Source: Paenibacillus harenae (GTDB lineage Bacteria > Bacillota > Bacilli > Paenibacillales > Paenibacillaceae). From it: a stretch of DNA of 64,000 bases. The notes beneath the pieces were generated by a model. The model searched no databases. It saw only the letters and a program-made list of their open reading frames with translations, and had not been told where the DNA came from. Positions within the stretch are counted from its first letter, which is position 1. The number at the start of each line of letters is the position of its first letter. A program made the translations under genes and the position numbers. Location of the stretch: the NCBI RefSeq assembly GCF_030812415.1, contig NZ_JAUSST010000002.1:744001-808000 (forward strand), read 5' to 3'. Of this stretch, positions 31,764 through 41,644 are shown one piece after another.

Positions 31764-33500
31764 TTAGCTGCTGATCGATGCCAAGCTTTTGATCCGTTGC
31801 TCATCCGGCGTTATGAACAGCGTCTTCTGATTGTCGTAGATGACGAAGCCCGGCTTAGCGCCATTCGGCTTGCGAACGTGGCGAATGAATGTATAGTCGA
31901 CGGGAATCATGCTTGAGTCGCGAGCTTGACTGTAATGCGCCGCAAGCATAGCCGCCTCCTCCAGCGTCGCATTGCCGAAGTCTCCGCCCCGTATAACGAC
32001 ATGGGAGCCGGGAATATCCTTCGTATGCAGCCATGTATCGGACGGAGATGCGAGCCGATTCGTCAAATATTCGTTTTGCGTATTGTTTTTGCCGACGTAG
32101 ACTTCCACACCCTCGGAAGAGGTGTATCGCAGCAGCGTAGGCTTGAGCGATTTCTTCTTCTTGGGACCACGCCGGCCCCGTTCCTTCATATATCCTTGTT
32201 CTACAAGCTCATCGCGTATTTCTTCAATGTCGGTGATGGCCGCGTTATCGAGCTGTTGGAGCAGCGATTCGAAGTATTCGATTTCCTTGCGGGCGATGTC
32301 CATCTGCTCGGCTACGATCGATAGACTATTCTTATGTTTCGTATAACGTCTGAAATAGCGCTGCGCGTTGTCCGAAGGCGTTAGCTGCGGGTCGAGATCA
32401 ATCGTAACGATCGCTTGCTCCTCATCGTAGAAGTTGACAAGCTCGATACTCGAATCGCCGCGCTTCATTTGATGCATATAAGCGGTCAGAAGCTCGCCGA
32501 GCACTCTATATTTCTCTGCGTCCTTCGCTTCCACAAGCGTTTCCTCTAGCTTCGCGATCTTCGTGGTATTCTTCGCTTTCTCATTTTGCACGAAACGAAT
32601 AAGGTCGGCAGCGCGCTGCTTAACCGTATCGCGCTCGGCTTTGTCGCCGAAGAATGCCTCCAGGCATTCGCTAACGGCAGGATAGGAAGCTGCTTCTCCG
32701 TTTATATGTGTCAGTTCGGTAACCGAGAAAAACATTTTGCCGCTAGCTTCATCGGACTTGATCACGGGGGAGTATCGATGCGCTCTCATCTCGCCGATAA
32801 AGGGTTCGAAGCTGCGCCATAAAACTCCAGCGTCTTCCGCCTCTGTTCCGGCACGATATGCGATTTCCTTGGCGATAAGCGGGCTTAGTCCGCTGAACGC
32901 TTCTACTAACCGTTTGCTCGCTGCCGAGCCTTCCCCGGTATTGTCGTACGCTTCCCGGAACTGTCCCTCGCCGTCAATCGCGAAAGGATCCGTCTTGCCT
33001 TGATCGGGCGGAGGCGTATATTGGCTGCCCGGCATAACGATCCGGTAGCTGCTTATAGAAGGCGTTACATGATGAATCCCGTCATGAATGCTTTGCGTTG
33101 CAGGATCGACCAATATAATGTTGCTGTGGCGGCCCATAATTTCAATAATGATCGTCTTGACGGAAATATCGCCGAGCTCGTCCCGATGCTTCACGTCGAT
33201 ATGAATAACGCGCTCGTTGTCGATCTGGCGAACGCTCTCGATAATGCCGGATTCGCAATATTTGCGGAGCAACATGCAGAACATCGGCGCTTCCATCGGA
33301 TTCAAGTAGCTTGCCGTCGTCCAGTGTACTCTCGGGTATGTCGGATTGGCCGACAGCAGAAGCTTGCCCTGCATGCCCGCCCCTCTAATACTAAACACTA
33401 GCTCATGTTCGGTAGGCTGATGGATCTTATGTATACGCGCGCCGATGCAGCGCTGCAGGTCATGCGTAATTGCTCTGGTGACAATGCCGTCTAAAGCCAT
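31764..33500 (-). CDS. rqcH: Ribosome-associated quality control factor RqcH (NEMF/Tae2 family, YloA)
   Basis: A 578-residue protein that binds stalled 50S-peptidyl-tRNA and recruits Ala-tRNA to add degron tails. The NFACT-N domain starts MALDGIVTRAITHDL with the conserved EIMGRHSNIILVD region (about 115-127). A Lys/Glu-rich coiled coil (about 290-430) follows, then the NFACT-R domain with VYVGKNNTQNEYLT, DTWLHTKDIPGSHVVI and ARDSSMIPVDYTFIRHVRKPNGAKPGFV. Older annotations call such proteins fibronectin-binding, which is misleading. The ATG has GAGG about 10 nt upstream. It is divergent from the calcium ATPase gene (yloA-yloB adjacency as in B. subtilis, but with rqcH inverted). Confidence 0.95.
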   Translation of the reverse strand: MALDGIVTRAITHDLQRCIGARIHKIHQPTEHELVFSIRGAGMQGKLLLSANPTYPRVHWTTASYLNPMEAPMFCMLLRKYCESGIIESVRQIDNERVIHIDVKHRDELGDISVKTIIIEIMGRHSNIILVDPATQSIHDGIHHVTPSISSYRIVMPGSQYTPPPDQGKTDPFAIDGEGQFREAYDNTGEGSAASKRLVEAFSGLSPLIAKEIAYRAGTEAEDAGVLWRSFEPFIGEMRAHRYSPVIKSDEASGKMFFSVTELTHINGEAASYPAVSECLEAFFGDKAERDTVKQRAADLIRFVQNEKAKNTTKIAKLEETLVEAKDAEKYRVLGELLTAYMHQMKRGDSSIELVNFYDEEQAIVTIDLDPQLTPSDNAQRYFRRYTKHKNSLSIVAEQMDIARKEIEYFESLLQQLDNAAITDIEEIRDELVEQGYMKERGRRGPKKKKSLKPTLLRYTSSEGVEVYVGKNNTQNEYLTNRLASPSDTWLHTKDIPGSHVVIRGGDFGNATLEEAAMLAAHYSQARDSSMIPVDYTFIRHVRKPNGAKPGFVIYDNQKTLFITPDEQRIKSLASISS

Positions 33501-33792
33501 AGCTGTTATTCCTCGCTTCCTTCGCGTAAGTCTTCTCCTATCATGCCATAGTTAAGCCAAAAACTTAAGTCCCTTTTGGGATAATTTGAAGGATGTCCGA
33601 ATACATTTACCCTAGAAAGGCTGTCCGAAGGGCCGGGGTCGGCCAATACGCTGCTTCCTTTGAAATATAGGAACGTATATCTCAGCCATACTTTCTCTAT
33701 ATTTCTTGGAATGAAACGCGCAGCGCCGCCAAAGAACGGCGACAGCCGTTTCACCTTGAGGCAGCGGGTACATTATGGGAGGGAGTTATACC

Positions 33793-36576
33793 ATGGAGCA
33801 AAAGAATTGGCATCAAATGGGGACAAGCGAGCTTATCGACATGTTATCCATCTCCCCTGAGAAGGGGCTGACCGCGTCCGAAGCGGCGCAGAGGCTGGAG
33901 GAGCATGGACGCAACGAACTGTCCGAGGGGAAACGAGTGTCTCCGATCATTCTGTTTCTGAATCAATTTAAAGATTTCATGGTGCTCGTGTTAATGGGGG
34001 CGACCCTTATATCGGGGCTGCTCGGCGAGTACTTGGACGCTATTACGATTATCGCCATCATCGTCATTAACGCCGTTCTCGGATTTGTACAGGAATTTCG
34101 AGCTGAGCGGTCGCTGAGCGCGCTTAAGGAGCTGTCCGCCCCGACGGCCAAAGTCATGCGCGGTAGCGAATGGGTCACCATCCCGGCGAAGGAGCTTGTC
34201 GTTGGCGATATTGTCGGTCTGGAGAGCGGCGACCGTATTCCGGCCGATCTGCGGCTGATCGAGGCTAATAGCTGTTATGCCGAAGAGTCTGCGCTTACGG
34301 GCGAGTCCGTTCCCGTAGGCAAGCATGCCGGCGCTATCGATGACGAGGATCTGCCGCTAGGCGACCAGCGCAACATCGGCTTCATGGGCACGATGCTGAC
34401 GCGCGGAACAGCCAAGGGGGTCGTCGTACGAACCGGCATGAACACCGAGATGGGTAAAATCGCCGATTTGATCCAGCAGACGGAATCGATGGAAACCCCG
34501 CTGCAGCATCGGTTGGAGCAGCTCGGAAAGCTGCTTATCATCGTCGCAATAGGACTGACGATTATGGTCGTCGTTGCAGGCATTTTGCACGGACAACCGC
34601 CTTACGGCATGTTCTTGGCGGGCGTCAGTCTGGCGGTTGCCGCAATTCCTGAAGGGCTGCCGGCTATCGTAACGATAGCTCTCGCCCTAGGCGTCCAGCG
34701 GATGATTAAGCGCAAGGCGATTGTGCGCAAGCTGCCCTCCGTAGAGACGCTCGGCTGCGCTTCGGTTATTTGTTCCGATAAGACGGGTACGCTGACGCAA
34801 AATAAAATGACCGTTACGCATGTATGGCTCGGAGGCCGCCAACTCGAAGTGAGCGGGGAAGGCTACGAGCCTGTCGGAAACATATTCGAGGACGGCAAGG
34901 CAATCGATGTGAAGCATGACCTATCGGTCAAGAGGCTGCTGCAGATCGGGGCGTTATGCAATAACGCGCAGGTTGTAAAGGTCGAAGCAGAGGAGCCGAA
35001 GCGCCGCAAGAGCAAGGAGCCGCAGGAGGAATGGGTGCTGAAGGGAGATCCGACAGAGGGAGCGCTCGCCGTGCTTGCGGCTAAGCTGGGCTCTTCAGCC
35101 AAGTCGCTGGAAATGCTCTATAAGCGGGAGCAGGAGTTTCCGTTCGATTCCGAGCGGAAGCGAATGTCCGTCGTCGTATCGCATCAAGGCGGCAGACTCG
35201 TCTGCACCAAGGGCGCCCCGGATCTGCTGATGGAGCTATGCAACTACGTATTATGGGATGGCAAGGTTGTGCCGTTCACGCAGACGCTGAAGCGCAAGTG
35301 CGCGGATGCGGGGGAAGCGATGGCGCAGTCGGCTCTACGCGTGCTGGGCCTCGCCTACCGCGATCTGCGCACTACGGACAAATGCGATTCGGAGCAAGAC
35401 GTGGAGAATCAGCTCGTATTCGTTGGTTTGACGGGCATGATCGATCCGCCTCGCCGCGAAGTGAAGGACGCGATAGCTACTTGCCGACGCGCAGGCATTA
35501 AGACGGTTATGATTACGGGCGACCATCAGCTGACGGCCGAAGCGATCGCGGGACAGCTCGGCATTATGCCGCGCGGAGGCATTGCGATGAGCGGCAAGCA
35601 GCTCGAAGCGATGAACGACGATCAGCTTGACCGATTAGTCGATAACGTTTATGTGTATGCGAGAGTATCTCCGGAGCACAAGCTGCGCATTATCAAGTCG
35701 TTGCAGCGTCAAGGCCATGTCGTGGCGATGACGGGCGACGGCGTGAATGACGCGCCCGCGATCAAAGCGGCCGACATCGGTATCGCAATGGGCATTACGG
35801 GTACGGACGTATCGAAGGAAGCATCAGCGCTCGTGCTGAGCGACGACAACTTCTCTACGATCGTAGCCGCGATCGAAGAAGGCAGAGGCATTTACGAGAA
35901 CATCAGAAAATTTATCCGGTACTTGCTCGCGTCGAATGTCGGCGAAATACTGGTCATGTTCCTGGCAATGATGGCCGGTCTTCCGCTTCCGTTGGTACCT
36001 ATACAAATTCTTTGGGTCAATCTGGTGACCGATGGCTTGCCGGCCATGGCGCTGGGCGTCGACCAAGCGGAGAAGGACTTGATGCAGCATAAGCCGAGAA
36101 CGTCGAAGGAAAGCATATTCGCACGCAGGCTAGGCTGGAAAATCATTAGCCGCGGCATTCTGATCGGTGTCTGTACGCTAGGGGCGTTCTGGATTACGCT
36201 CATGGAAGCGCCGGGAAGCGCCGACCACTTGATGAAGGCGCAGACGGTCGCTTTCGCGACTCTCGTCATGGCGCAGCTCATCCACGTATTCGACTGCCGC
36301 AGCTCGCGTTCGATTTTCCATCGCAATCCGCTGCAAAACAAATATTTGGTGCTGGCCGTTCTGTCGTCGCTCCTCCTTATGCTAGGCGTGCTTTATATCG
36401 AAGCGCTGCAGCCGATCTTCAAGACCGTGCCGCTAGGGTTCCGCGAATGGTGTCTTGTATTCGTCGCCGCAGGCATCCCGACCTTCCTTATGGGAATCGG
36501 CAGCGTCATGAGCAGATCGAACAAAAACAAGACGCAATCGAAGACGCCCTACCGTCCGCAAACGGCAGCCAGATAA
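33793..36576 (+). CDS. P2A-type Ca2+-transporting ATPase (YloB-like)
   Basis: A 927-residue SERCA-like pump. ATG 33793 has GGGAGGGAG upstream. Features in order: actuator domain with [11 protein letters not shown]; membrane helix 4 with the ion-binding [12 protein letters not shown]; phosphorylation loop [13 protein letters not shown] (the Asp is phosphorylated); nucleotide domain with KGDPTEGAL; hinge [21 protein letters not shown]; and helices 5-6 with [11 protein letters not shown] and [12 protein letters not shown]. Ten membrane helices are expected. A short charged insert, [10 protein letters not shown], occurs in the nucleotide domain. It probably exports Ca2+, or Mn2+. In B. subtilis yloB supports spore calcium and heat resistance. 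Confidence 0.93.
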   Translation: MEQKNWHQMGTSELIDMLSISPEKGLTASEAAQRLEEHGRNELSEGKRVSPIILFLNQFKDFMVLVLMGATLISGLLGEYLDAITIIAIIVINAVLGFVQEFRAERSLSALKELSAPTAKVMRGSEWVTIPAKELVVGDIVGLESGDRIPADLRLIEANSCYAEESALTGESVPVGKHAGAIDDEDLPLGDQRNIGFMGTMLTRGTAKGVVVRTGMNTEMGKIADLIQQTESMETPLQHRLEQLGKLLIIVAIGLTIMVVVAGILHGQPPYGMFLAGVSLAVAAIPEGLPAIVTIALALGVQRMIKRKAIVRKLPSVETLGCASVICSDKTGTLTQNKMTVTHVWLGGRQLEVSGEGYEPVGNIFEDGKAIDVKHDLSVKRLLQIGALCNNAQVVKVEAEEPKRRKSKEPQEEWVLKGDPTEGALAVLAAKLGSSAKSLEMLYKREQEFPFDSERKRMSVVVSHQGGRLVCTKGAPDLLMELCNYVLWDGKVVPFTQTLKRKCADAGEAMAQSALRVLGLAYRDLRTTDKCDSEQDVENQLVFVGLTGMIDPPRREVKDAIATCRRAGIKTVMITGDHQLTAEAIAGQLGIMPRGGIAMSGKQLEAMNDDQLDRLVDNVYVYARVSPEHKLRIIKSLQRQGHVVAMTGDGVNDAPAIKAADIGIAMGITGTDVSKEASALVLSDDNFSTIVAAIEEGRGIYENIRKFIRYLLASNVGEILVMFLAMMAGLPLPLVPIQILWVNLVTDGLPAMALGVDQAEKDLMQHKPRTSKESIFARRLGWKIISRGILIGVCTLGAFWITLMEAPGSADHLMKAQTVAFATLVMAQLIHVFDCRSSRSIFHRNPLQNKYLVLAVLSSLLLMLGVLYIEALQPIFKTVPLGFREWCLVFVAAGIPTFLMGIGSVMSRSNKNKTQSKTPYRPQTAAR

Positions 36577-36692
36577 CGTAATAATGCAAATGATGATACA
36601 AATTATGAATAGCGTTTCTCCTTCCTTTACGGTATGCTAATAGCATTATTAATAGCTTATTAGACATACGCAATTAAGGAGAGGGCTAGCAA

Positions 36693-37523
36693 ATGAACTT
36701 TACGAAAATGAACGGACTAGGAAATGACTTTATCGTTGTCGCAGGCGAGCGGCAGCTTCCAGGCAACGCGGCGGAACTTGCAATCGAGCTTTGCAACCGT
36801 TACTTCGGGATCGGCGCAGACGGCCTCGTTTATATTTTGCCATCGGAGATCGCTGATTTCCGTATGCGCATCATCAACTCGGACGGCTCGGAGGCGGAGC
36901 AATGCGGCAATGCGATCCGCTGCGTCGCCAAGTACGTCTACGACAACGGTCTTACGAATAAAGAAGAGATTACGATTGAGACGCTTGGCGCAGGCGCACA
37001 GAAAGTGCAATTGACGGTAAGCGACGCGAAAGTGCAAAGCGTTCGCGTCGACATGGGCGAGCCGATCCTGAACGGTCTGCAAGTGCCGACAACGGTTGAT
37101 GCGGAGCCCGTCATTCAGCATCCGATCGAAGTGGACGGACGCGAATTCCGCTTCACGGCCGTATCGATGGGCAATCCGCACTGCGTCATCTACGTCGACG
37201 ATGCCGTGAACTTCGATCTGAATACATGGGGACCGAAGCTGGAGAAGCATCCGATGTTTCCGCGCAAAATCAACGTCGAATTCGTAACGGTCAACTCCCG
37301 CACGCACACCGATATGCGCGTATGGGAACGCGGCGCAGGCCCGACGCTCGCTTGCGGCACAGGCGCATGCGCGACTGTCGTGGCTTCCGTGCTTAACGGA
37401 GCGACAGACCGTACGGCAACGGTATCCCTTAAGGGCGGCGACCTGCTTATCGAGTGGAATGAATCGGATAATCACGTATATATGACAGGACCTGCTGCGG
37501 AAGTATTCCGCGGGACGCTTTAG
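36693..37523 (+). CDS. dapF: Diaminopimelate epimerase
   Basis: A 276-residue cofactor-independent racemase converting LL- to meso-diaminopimelate for lysine and peptidoglycan. The two-domain fold has the catalytic Cys pair in EQCGNAIRC (Cys near 72) and LACGTGACA (Cys near 218), and the start MNFTKMNGLGNDFIV is characteristic. ATG 36693 has AAGGAGAGG upstream. It lies where B. subtilis has yloC; yitJ starts 30 bp later. Confidence 0.96.
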   Translation: MNFTKMNGLGNDFIVVAGERQLPGNAAELAIELCNRYFGIGADGLVYILPSEIADFRMRIINSDGSEAEQCGNAIRCVAKYVYDNGLTNKEEITIETLGAGAQKVQLTVSDAKVQSVRVDMGEPILNGLQVPTTVDAEPVIQHPIEVDGREFRFTAVSMGNPHCVIYVDDAVNFDLNTWGPKLEKHPMFPRKINVEFVTVNSRTHTDMRVWERGAGPTLACGTGACATVVASVLNGATDRTATVSLKGGDLLIEWNESDNHVYMTGPAAEVFRGTL

Positions 37524-37553
37524 GCGTCAGGCAGGATGGGTGAAAGAGACAAG

Positions 37554-39452
37554 ATGAAGCCGGATTTGCGACAAGCTCTGCAGGAGCGCATATTGACCGG
37601 AGACGGCGCGATGGGAACCTATCTATATCAGATGGGGTTCCCTGTTGGCGTTTCTTACGAGGAATTCAATACGCTCCGTCCTGATGTTATTGAACATGTT
37701 CATCGCAGCTACTATGAAGCGGGAGCGAGAGTCATCGAGACGAATACGTTCTCGGCGAACTACGAAAAGTTGTTGAAATACGGACTTGAGTCGGAGATGG
37801 AAGCGATTAACCGGGCCGGCGTTCGTATTGCGCGCAGTGCTGTTGGCGCGGATGCTTACGTCGTTGGCGCCGTCGGCTCGATTCGCGACGGCAAGCTTAG
37901 AAACATGCGCACCGCCAAAGTGAGCGACGCCTACGAGCGTCAAATTGGGGCTTTGCTTGAGGAGGGCGTGGACGGCTTGCTGTTCGAGACGTTCTACGAT
38001 CTGGACGAGATGCTGCTTGCACTTCGTCTAGCAAGAAAAGCGTCGTCGAAATTGCCCGTCATTTGCCAGTTCGCGGTTGACGATGTTGGCCGGACGCAAG
38101 ACGGCGCAGGCCTGAAGGATGCGTACGAGCAGCTCCGCCTGGAAGGCGCAGACGTCGTAGGTCTTAATTGCCGCAGCGGCCCGAACGGAATTATGCGGGC
38201 AATCGATACGATTGACGGTCCGATTGGTCTGCCTTTGTCCGTCTTCCCGAATGCGGGTTTCCCGGATTACGTGGACGGCAAATATACGTACTCGGCAGGA
38301 CCGCAATACTTTGCCGAGACGGCGCTTCGCTTCGCGGACCGCGGAGCCCGCATTATCGGCGGCTGCTGCGGAACGACGCCGGAGCATATCGAGGCGATCG
38401 CTAAGGCGCTGGACGGTTATGTACCGCAGAGCGGAAAAGTCGCATCGCCGGTTGCTCAGGCACAACCCCGAGGAGAAACGATCATACCTCGTTCCGCTTC
38501 CGCGGACGCAGCACAGCAAGAGCAAGAGCAGCAGGCAGATAAGCCGCAAGCTCAGCGCGAGCCATCCATTGTCGACCTCGTTAGGCAGCGCCATACGGTC
38601 ATCGTTGAGCTTGATCCTCCGCGCGATCTTGATATTCGCAAGTTCATGGACGGAGCAGCGGCGCTGAAGGCAGCTTCCGCGGATGCGGTTACGATGGCGG
38701 ACAACTCGCTTGCGGTTACGCGGATGAGCAACATCGCGCTGGCCGCGCTCGTGCAGGAGCGGGTCGGCATCCGGCCGCTCGTTCATATCGCGTGCCGCGA
38801 TCGCAACCTGATCGGCACGCAGTCGCATATGATGGGGCTGGATGCATTGGATATCGACCATGTGCTCGCGGTAACAGGCGATCCGGCACGCTTCGGCGAT
38901 CTGCCCGATTCGAGCTCCGTATATGACCTGACGTCATTCGAGATGATCCGAATGATCAAGCAGCTTAACAACGGCACTGCCTTCAGCGGGAAGCCTCTGA
39001 AGCAGAAGGCGAAGTTCGTCGTCGGCGCGGCGTTTAACCCGAACGTCAAGCATTTGGACAAAGCGGTGCAGCGTCTTGAGCGAAAGATTGCGTCCGGCGC
39101 CGACTACATTATGACGCAGCCTGTCTATGATCCCGAACTGATCGTGAAGGTTGCGGAAGCGACCAAGCATTTGACCGTTCCGGTGTTCATCGGCATTATG
39201 CCGCTTGCCAGCGGCCGCAACGCCGAATACTTGCATAACGAAGTTCCCGGCATTCAACTGTCGGACGCGGTTCGCCGGCGAATGGCGGGGCTTGAAGGCG
39301 AGGCCGGTCGCGCTGAAGGAGTCAGCATCGCGAAGGAGCTTCTCGACTGCGCGCTGCCTCATTTTAACGGGATCTATTTAATTACTCCGTTCATGTTCTA
39401 CGATATGGCGGTTCAATTGACGGAGTACGTATGGCGTAAAACGGAGAAATAA
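37554..39452 (+). CDS. yitJ: Bifunctional homocysteine S-methyltransferase/methylenetetrahydrofolate reductase (YitJ type)
   Basis: A 632-residue fusion. The N-terminal part (to about 290) is a zinc-dependent homocysteine methyltransferase barrel: start KPDLRQALQERILTGDGAMG, FETFYDLDEMLLA, GLNCRSGP and GGCCGTTPEH give the Cys ligands. A low-complexity linker rich in Gln and Ala (about 300-340) connects to a MetF-type FAD reductase domain (about 345-630) with VELDPPR, HIACRDRNLIGTQSHMMG, LAVTGDPARFGD, IMTQPVYD and IGIMPLASGRNAEYL. It makes methyl-THF and methionine. ATG 37554 is preferred by alignment with B. subtilis YitJ; ATG 37536 is also in frame. There is no room for an S-box riboswitch here, in contrast to B. 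subtilis yitJ, as dapF ends 12-30 bp upstream. Confidence 0.92.
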   Translation: MKPDLRQALQERILTGDGAMGTYLYQMGFPVGVSYEEFNTLRPDVIEHVHRSYYEAGARVIETNTFSANYEKLLKYGLESEMEAINRAGVRIARSAVGADAYVVGAVGSIRDGKLRNMRTAKVSDAYERQIGALLEEGVDGLLFETFYDLDEMLLALRLARKASSKLPVICQFAVDDVGRTQDGAGLKDAYEQLRLEGADVVGLNCRSGPNGIMRAIDTIDGPIGLPLSVFPNAGFPDYVDGKYTYSAGPQYFAETALRFADRGARIIGGCCGTTPEHIEAIAKALDGYVPQSGKVASPVAQAQPRGETIIPRSASADAAQQEQEQQADKPQAQREPSIVDLVRQRHTVIVELDPPRDLDIRKFMDGAAALKAASADAVTMADNSLAVTRMSNIALAALVQERVGIRPLVHIACRDRNLIGTQSHMMGLDALDIDHVLAVTGDPARFGDLPDSSSVYDLTSFEMIRMIKQLNNGTAFSGKPLKQKAKFVVGAAFNPNVKHLDKAVQRLERKIASGADYIMTQPVYDPELIVKVAEATKHLTVPVFIGIMPLASGRNAEYLHNEVPGIQLSDAVRRRMAGLEGEAGRAEGVSIAKELLDCALPHFNGIYLITPFMFYDMAVQLTEYVWRKTEK

Positions 39453-39474
39453 TAAGCGGCATCGACTGAGGAGG

Positions 39475-39516
39475 AGCGAATATGAGCATAGCATTTTGCG
39501 CTCTTTTCGCTTTTTC
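39475..39516 (+). terminator. Probable terminator after yitJ
   Basis: AGCGAA (39475-39480) pairs with TTCGCT (39506-39511), and inner GAGC with GCTC, followed by TTTT. The stem is interrupted, so strength is uncertain. Confidence 0.5.
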
Positions 39517-39798
39517 CCTTGTTCACAATCGAAAAATCAATTAGAATATAATAAAGTTTGGATACCGTTGCCATGGTCCTTCCAATTCAGACAAGCACAG
39601 GCCGTTCGATGAAGGGCCCCAGCACAAGGCGGGCAGCAGCCGTATCACGTATGCTCCGAGGTTTTTTCGTCAACAATAGTGCAGTAGTTCTGTCGGTATT
39701 TGGCAAGAACGCAAACTTCGTCGTATTCACAATATTATAATAGAAGTTTATTAGAGGCAGAAGCATAAGGAATAGTGAGGGCGAAGGGGGAACCTGGG
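39517..39798. other. Long intergenic region before remA
   Basis: About 280 bp without a credible gene. Two TATAAT hexamers occur (39547-39552 and 39736-39741); the first has TTCACA 19 bp upstream. The middle (39570-39690) is GC-rich with no clear coding signal; one short frame from 39558 lacks a ribosome binding site and familiar sequence. In B. subtilis yloC lies immediately upstream of remA; nothing like its MTGFG start can be read here. Confidence 0.4.
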
Positions 39799-40059
39799 TT
39801 GGCTATTAAGCTTATTAATATCGGATTTGGCAATATTGTTTCGGCAAACCGCATTATTTCGATCGTAAGCCCGGAATCGGCGCCTATCAAGCGAATCATC
39901 CAAGAAGCGCGCGACCGTCATATGCTTATCGATGCGACATACGGACGCCGGACGCGTGCCGTAATCATTACGGACAGCGACCACGTCATTTTATCGGCTG
40001 TACAACCGGAAACGGTGGCGCACCGGTTATCCACCAAGGATGACGATAACGACGAATAG
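39799..40059 (+). CDS. remA: Extracellular matrix regulator RemA (DUF370)
   Basis: An 86-residue DNA-binding protein; TTG 39799 follows AAGGGGG by 8 nt. The sequence [20 protein letters not shown], then [22 protein letters not shown] and [15 protein letters not shown], is highly conserved in RemA. In B. subtilis it forms oligomeric rings that bind the eps and tapA promoters and osmoprotection genes. The remA-gmk-rpoZ order is conserved. gmk starts 19 bp later. Confidence 0.95.
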   Translation: MAIKLINIGFGNIVSANRIISIVSPESAPIKRIIQEARDRHMLIDATYGRRTRAVIITDSDHVILSAVQPETVAHRLSTKDDDNDE

Positions 40060-40078
40060 TACGGGGAGTATTAAGAAT

Positions 40079-40690
40079 ATGGGATTGCTAATTGTTTTGT
40101 CCGGACCGGCCGGTGTCGGCAAAGGAACGGTTTGTTCCGCTCTTCGGGGCAAGATGCCGGATATCGTCTACTCCGTATCGGCTACTACGAGGCAGCCGAG
40201 ACAGGGTGAGGTTGACGGCGTCAACTACTTCTTCAAGTCGAAAGAGCAGTTCCAGGAAATGATCGCGCGCGACGCGCTGCTCGAGCATGCCGAGTATGTA
40301 GGCAACTACTACGGAACGCCGAGAGACTTTGTCGACCGCACGCTAGCGAGCGGCAAAGACATCATTCTGGAGATTGAAGTGCAAGGCGCTCTTAAAGTAA
40401 AGGAGAAGTTCCCGGAAGGGATATTTATTTTCCTGATGCCTCCTTCCATGGAGGAATTGAAGCAGCGTATTACGGGCCGCGGCACGGAATCGCAGGATAC
40501 GATCAATCATCGGATGAACGTTGCAGTGGAAGAGATGAACCTGCTTCGCCATTATGATTACGCGGTTGTGAACGATCAGATCGACGCAGCCTGCCATCGT
40601 ATTCAAAGCATTATTGTCGCCGAACATTGTCGCAGCGAGAGGGTTATGCCTTATCTCGCGGAGTCGCAAGCGGCTATCGAGAAAGCATGA
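40079..40690 (+). CDS. gmk: Guanylate kinase
   Basis: A 203-residue enzyme phosphorylating GMP to GDP with ATP. It has the P-loop GPAGVGKGT (residues 9-17), GMP-binding [21 protein letters not shown], the [12 protein letters not shown] lid and [14 protein letters not shown] 40079 is chosen (GGGGAG upstream) over an unsupported frame extension to 40040. It is part of the remA-gmk-rpoZ operon. In Bacillota Gmk is a target of (p)ppGpp. Confidence 0.96.
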   Translation: MGLLIVLSGPAGVGKGTVCSALRGKMPDIVYSVSATTRQPRQGEVDGVNYFFKSKEQFQEMIARDALLEHAEYVGNYYGTPRDFVDRTLASGKDIILEIEVQGALKVKEKFPEGIFIFLMPPSMEELKQRITGRGTESQDTINHRMNVAVEEMNLLRHYDYAVVNDQIDAACHRIQSIIVAEHCRSERVMPYLAESQAAIEKA

Positions 40691-40706
40691 GTGAGGAGAA
40701 TGAATA

Positions 40707-40919
40707 ATGTTATATCCGTCCATTGACGAAATGGTTAAGAAGGTCGACAGCAAGTACACGTTGGTCGTTGCGGCTTCCAGACGCGCACGCATGCTCCGCA
40801 ACGGTGATAAGTCGGAGCTTCGCAATCCGCGTTCCCGCAAATATGTCGGCGTAGCGCTTGAAGAAATTTATAACGATATTTTAATCGTGGAATCCAACAT
40901 CACCAAAGACGAGCAATAA
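40707..40919 (+). CDS. rpoZ: RNA polymerase omega subunit
   Basis: The 70-residue omega subunit assists assembly of the beta' subunit. MLYPSIDEMVKKVDSKYTLV and the central VVAASRRARMLRNGD (the R-A-R-x-L motif) are typical, followed by KYVGVALEEIYNDIL. A GAGGAG ribosome binding site lies 16 bp after gmk. A long hairpin terminator follows, so in this organism the remA-gmk-rpoZ unit ends here and coaBC is not directly next. Confidence 0.95.
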   Translation: MLYPSIDEMVKKVDSKYTLVVAASRRARMLRNGDKSELRNPRSRKYVGVALEEIYNDILIVESNITKDEQ

Positions 40920-40933
40920 GGCGCGGAATAGGG

Positions 40934-40978
40934 AGCTGTCCGATGGTCAATGACCTTCGGACAGCTTCTTTGTATTTT
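40934..40978 (+). terminator. Terminator after rpoZ
   Basis: AGCTGTCCGA (40934-40943) with TCGGACAGCT (40957-40966), and inner GGTCA with TGACC, form a nearly continuous stem. It is followed by TCTTTGTATTTT. Confidence 0.8.
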
Positions 40979-41019
40979 CATGGAGCGAGCGCTTCATGTA
41001 GAGGACGGGGGATTAGAAA

Positions 41020-41559
41020 ATGAACACGAAACTGGAGCAATATAAAGCTTTATCGCAGCCGATTGTGTGGGGAGCGGTAGAGAATTGTTTTACGCTGGAA
41101 GCCCAGGTTGATGAATCGTTTGTGAGCAATATCAGCATTATACCGACTGTTGGGGATCGTTATGCGGTTATTCAGCTTGAGGACGGCAGATGGGAATTGG
41201 CGGGAGGAACGTTAGAACCGGGCGAGCATCATATGGACGCGCTAGTACGGGAAGTGAAAGAGGAGCTCGGAGCGGAGCTGAAGTCGTATACGAGAATTGG
41301 CTGCTTCAAATGCCGTTCCTCGGCACCTGAGCCCTATCGGCCGCACATCCCGCATCCGAGCTTCATAAGGCTCGTCGGGTATGGCGAGATAGAGATCGTC
41401 GGCAAGCCGCTAAACCCGCCGGACGGCGAACAGATCGCCGCCGTCGACGTCGTCGACATTAATGAAGCGGTACGGCGATTCGAGGCGATCGGAAGGCATG
41501 ACATCGCCGAGCTCTATTTGCTGGCACATCGATTAAGGCAGGCGGAAGGACGCATCTAA
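41020..41559 (+). CDS. Nudix hydrolase
   Basis: A 179-residue pyrophosphohydrolase. The Nudix box is complete: GGTLEPGEHHMDALVREVKEELGAEL, spanning about residues 65-90, with the REVKEEL metal ligands. Flanking regions are short and do not indicate a substrate. A Cys pair, CFKC, near residue 100 is notable. The ATG has GGGGGA upstream. It is inserted, together with the next gene, between rpoZ and coaBC relative to the B. subtilis order. Confidence 0.85.
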   Translation: MNTKLEQYKALSQPIVWGAVENCFTLEAQVDESFVSNISIIPTVGDRYAVIQLEDGRWELAGGTLEPGEHHMDALVREVKEELGAELKSYTRIGCFKCRSSAPEPYRPHIPHPSFIRLVGYGEIEIVGKPLNPPDGEQIAAVDVVDINEAVRRFEAIGRHDIAELYLLAHRLRQAEGRI

Positions 41560-41644
41560 TCGGCCTAAAAAAGATGAAAGCGCAGTTAGATTTTAAATCG
41601 GCATATGGTATGATAGGGAAAATAGGTGTCAGGAGGCGAAGCAA

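Noticed and set aside
33506..33754. 82-codon minus-strand frame between rqcH and the calcium ATPase, ending 5 bp before rqcH
   Set aside because: It starts with GTG without a usable ribosome binding site, has no familiar sequence and is followed by an in-frame stop just upstream. It could be a leader remnant, but support is too weak to list as a gene.
37500..37560. S-box (SAM) riboswitch expected before yitJ
   Set aside because: Only about 30 bp separate dapF and yitJ, too short for an S-box.
39558..39740. 60-codon frame in the gap before remA
   Set aside because: No ribosome binding site, no recognisable sequence and no similarity to yloC.
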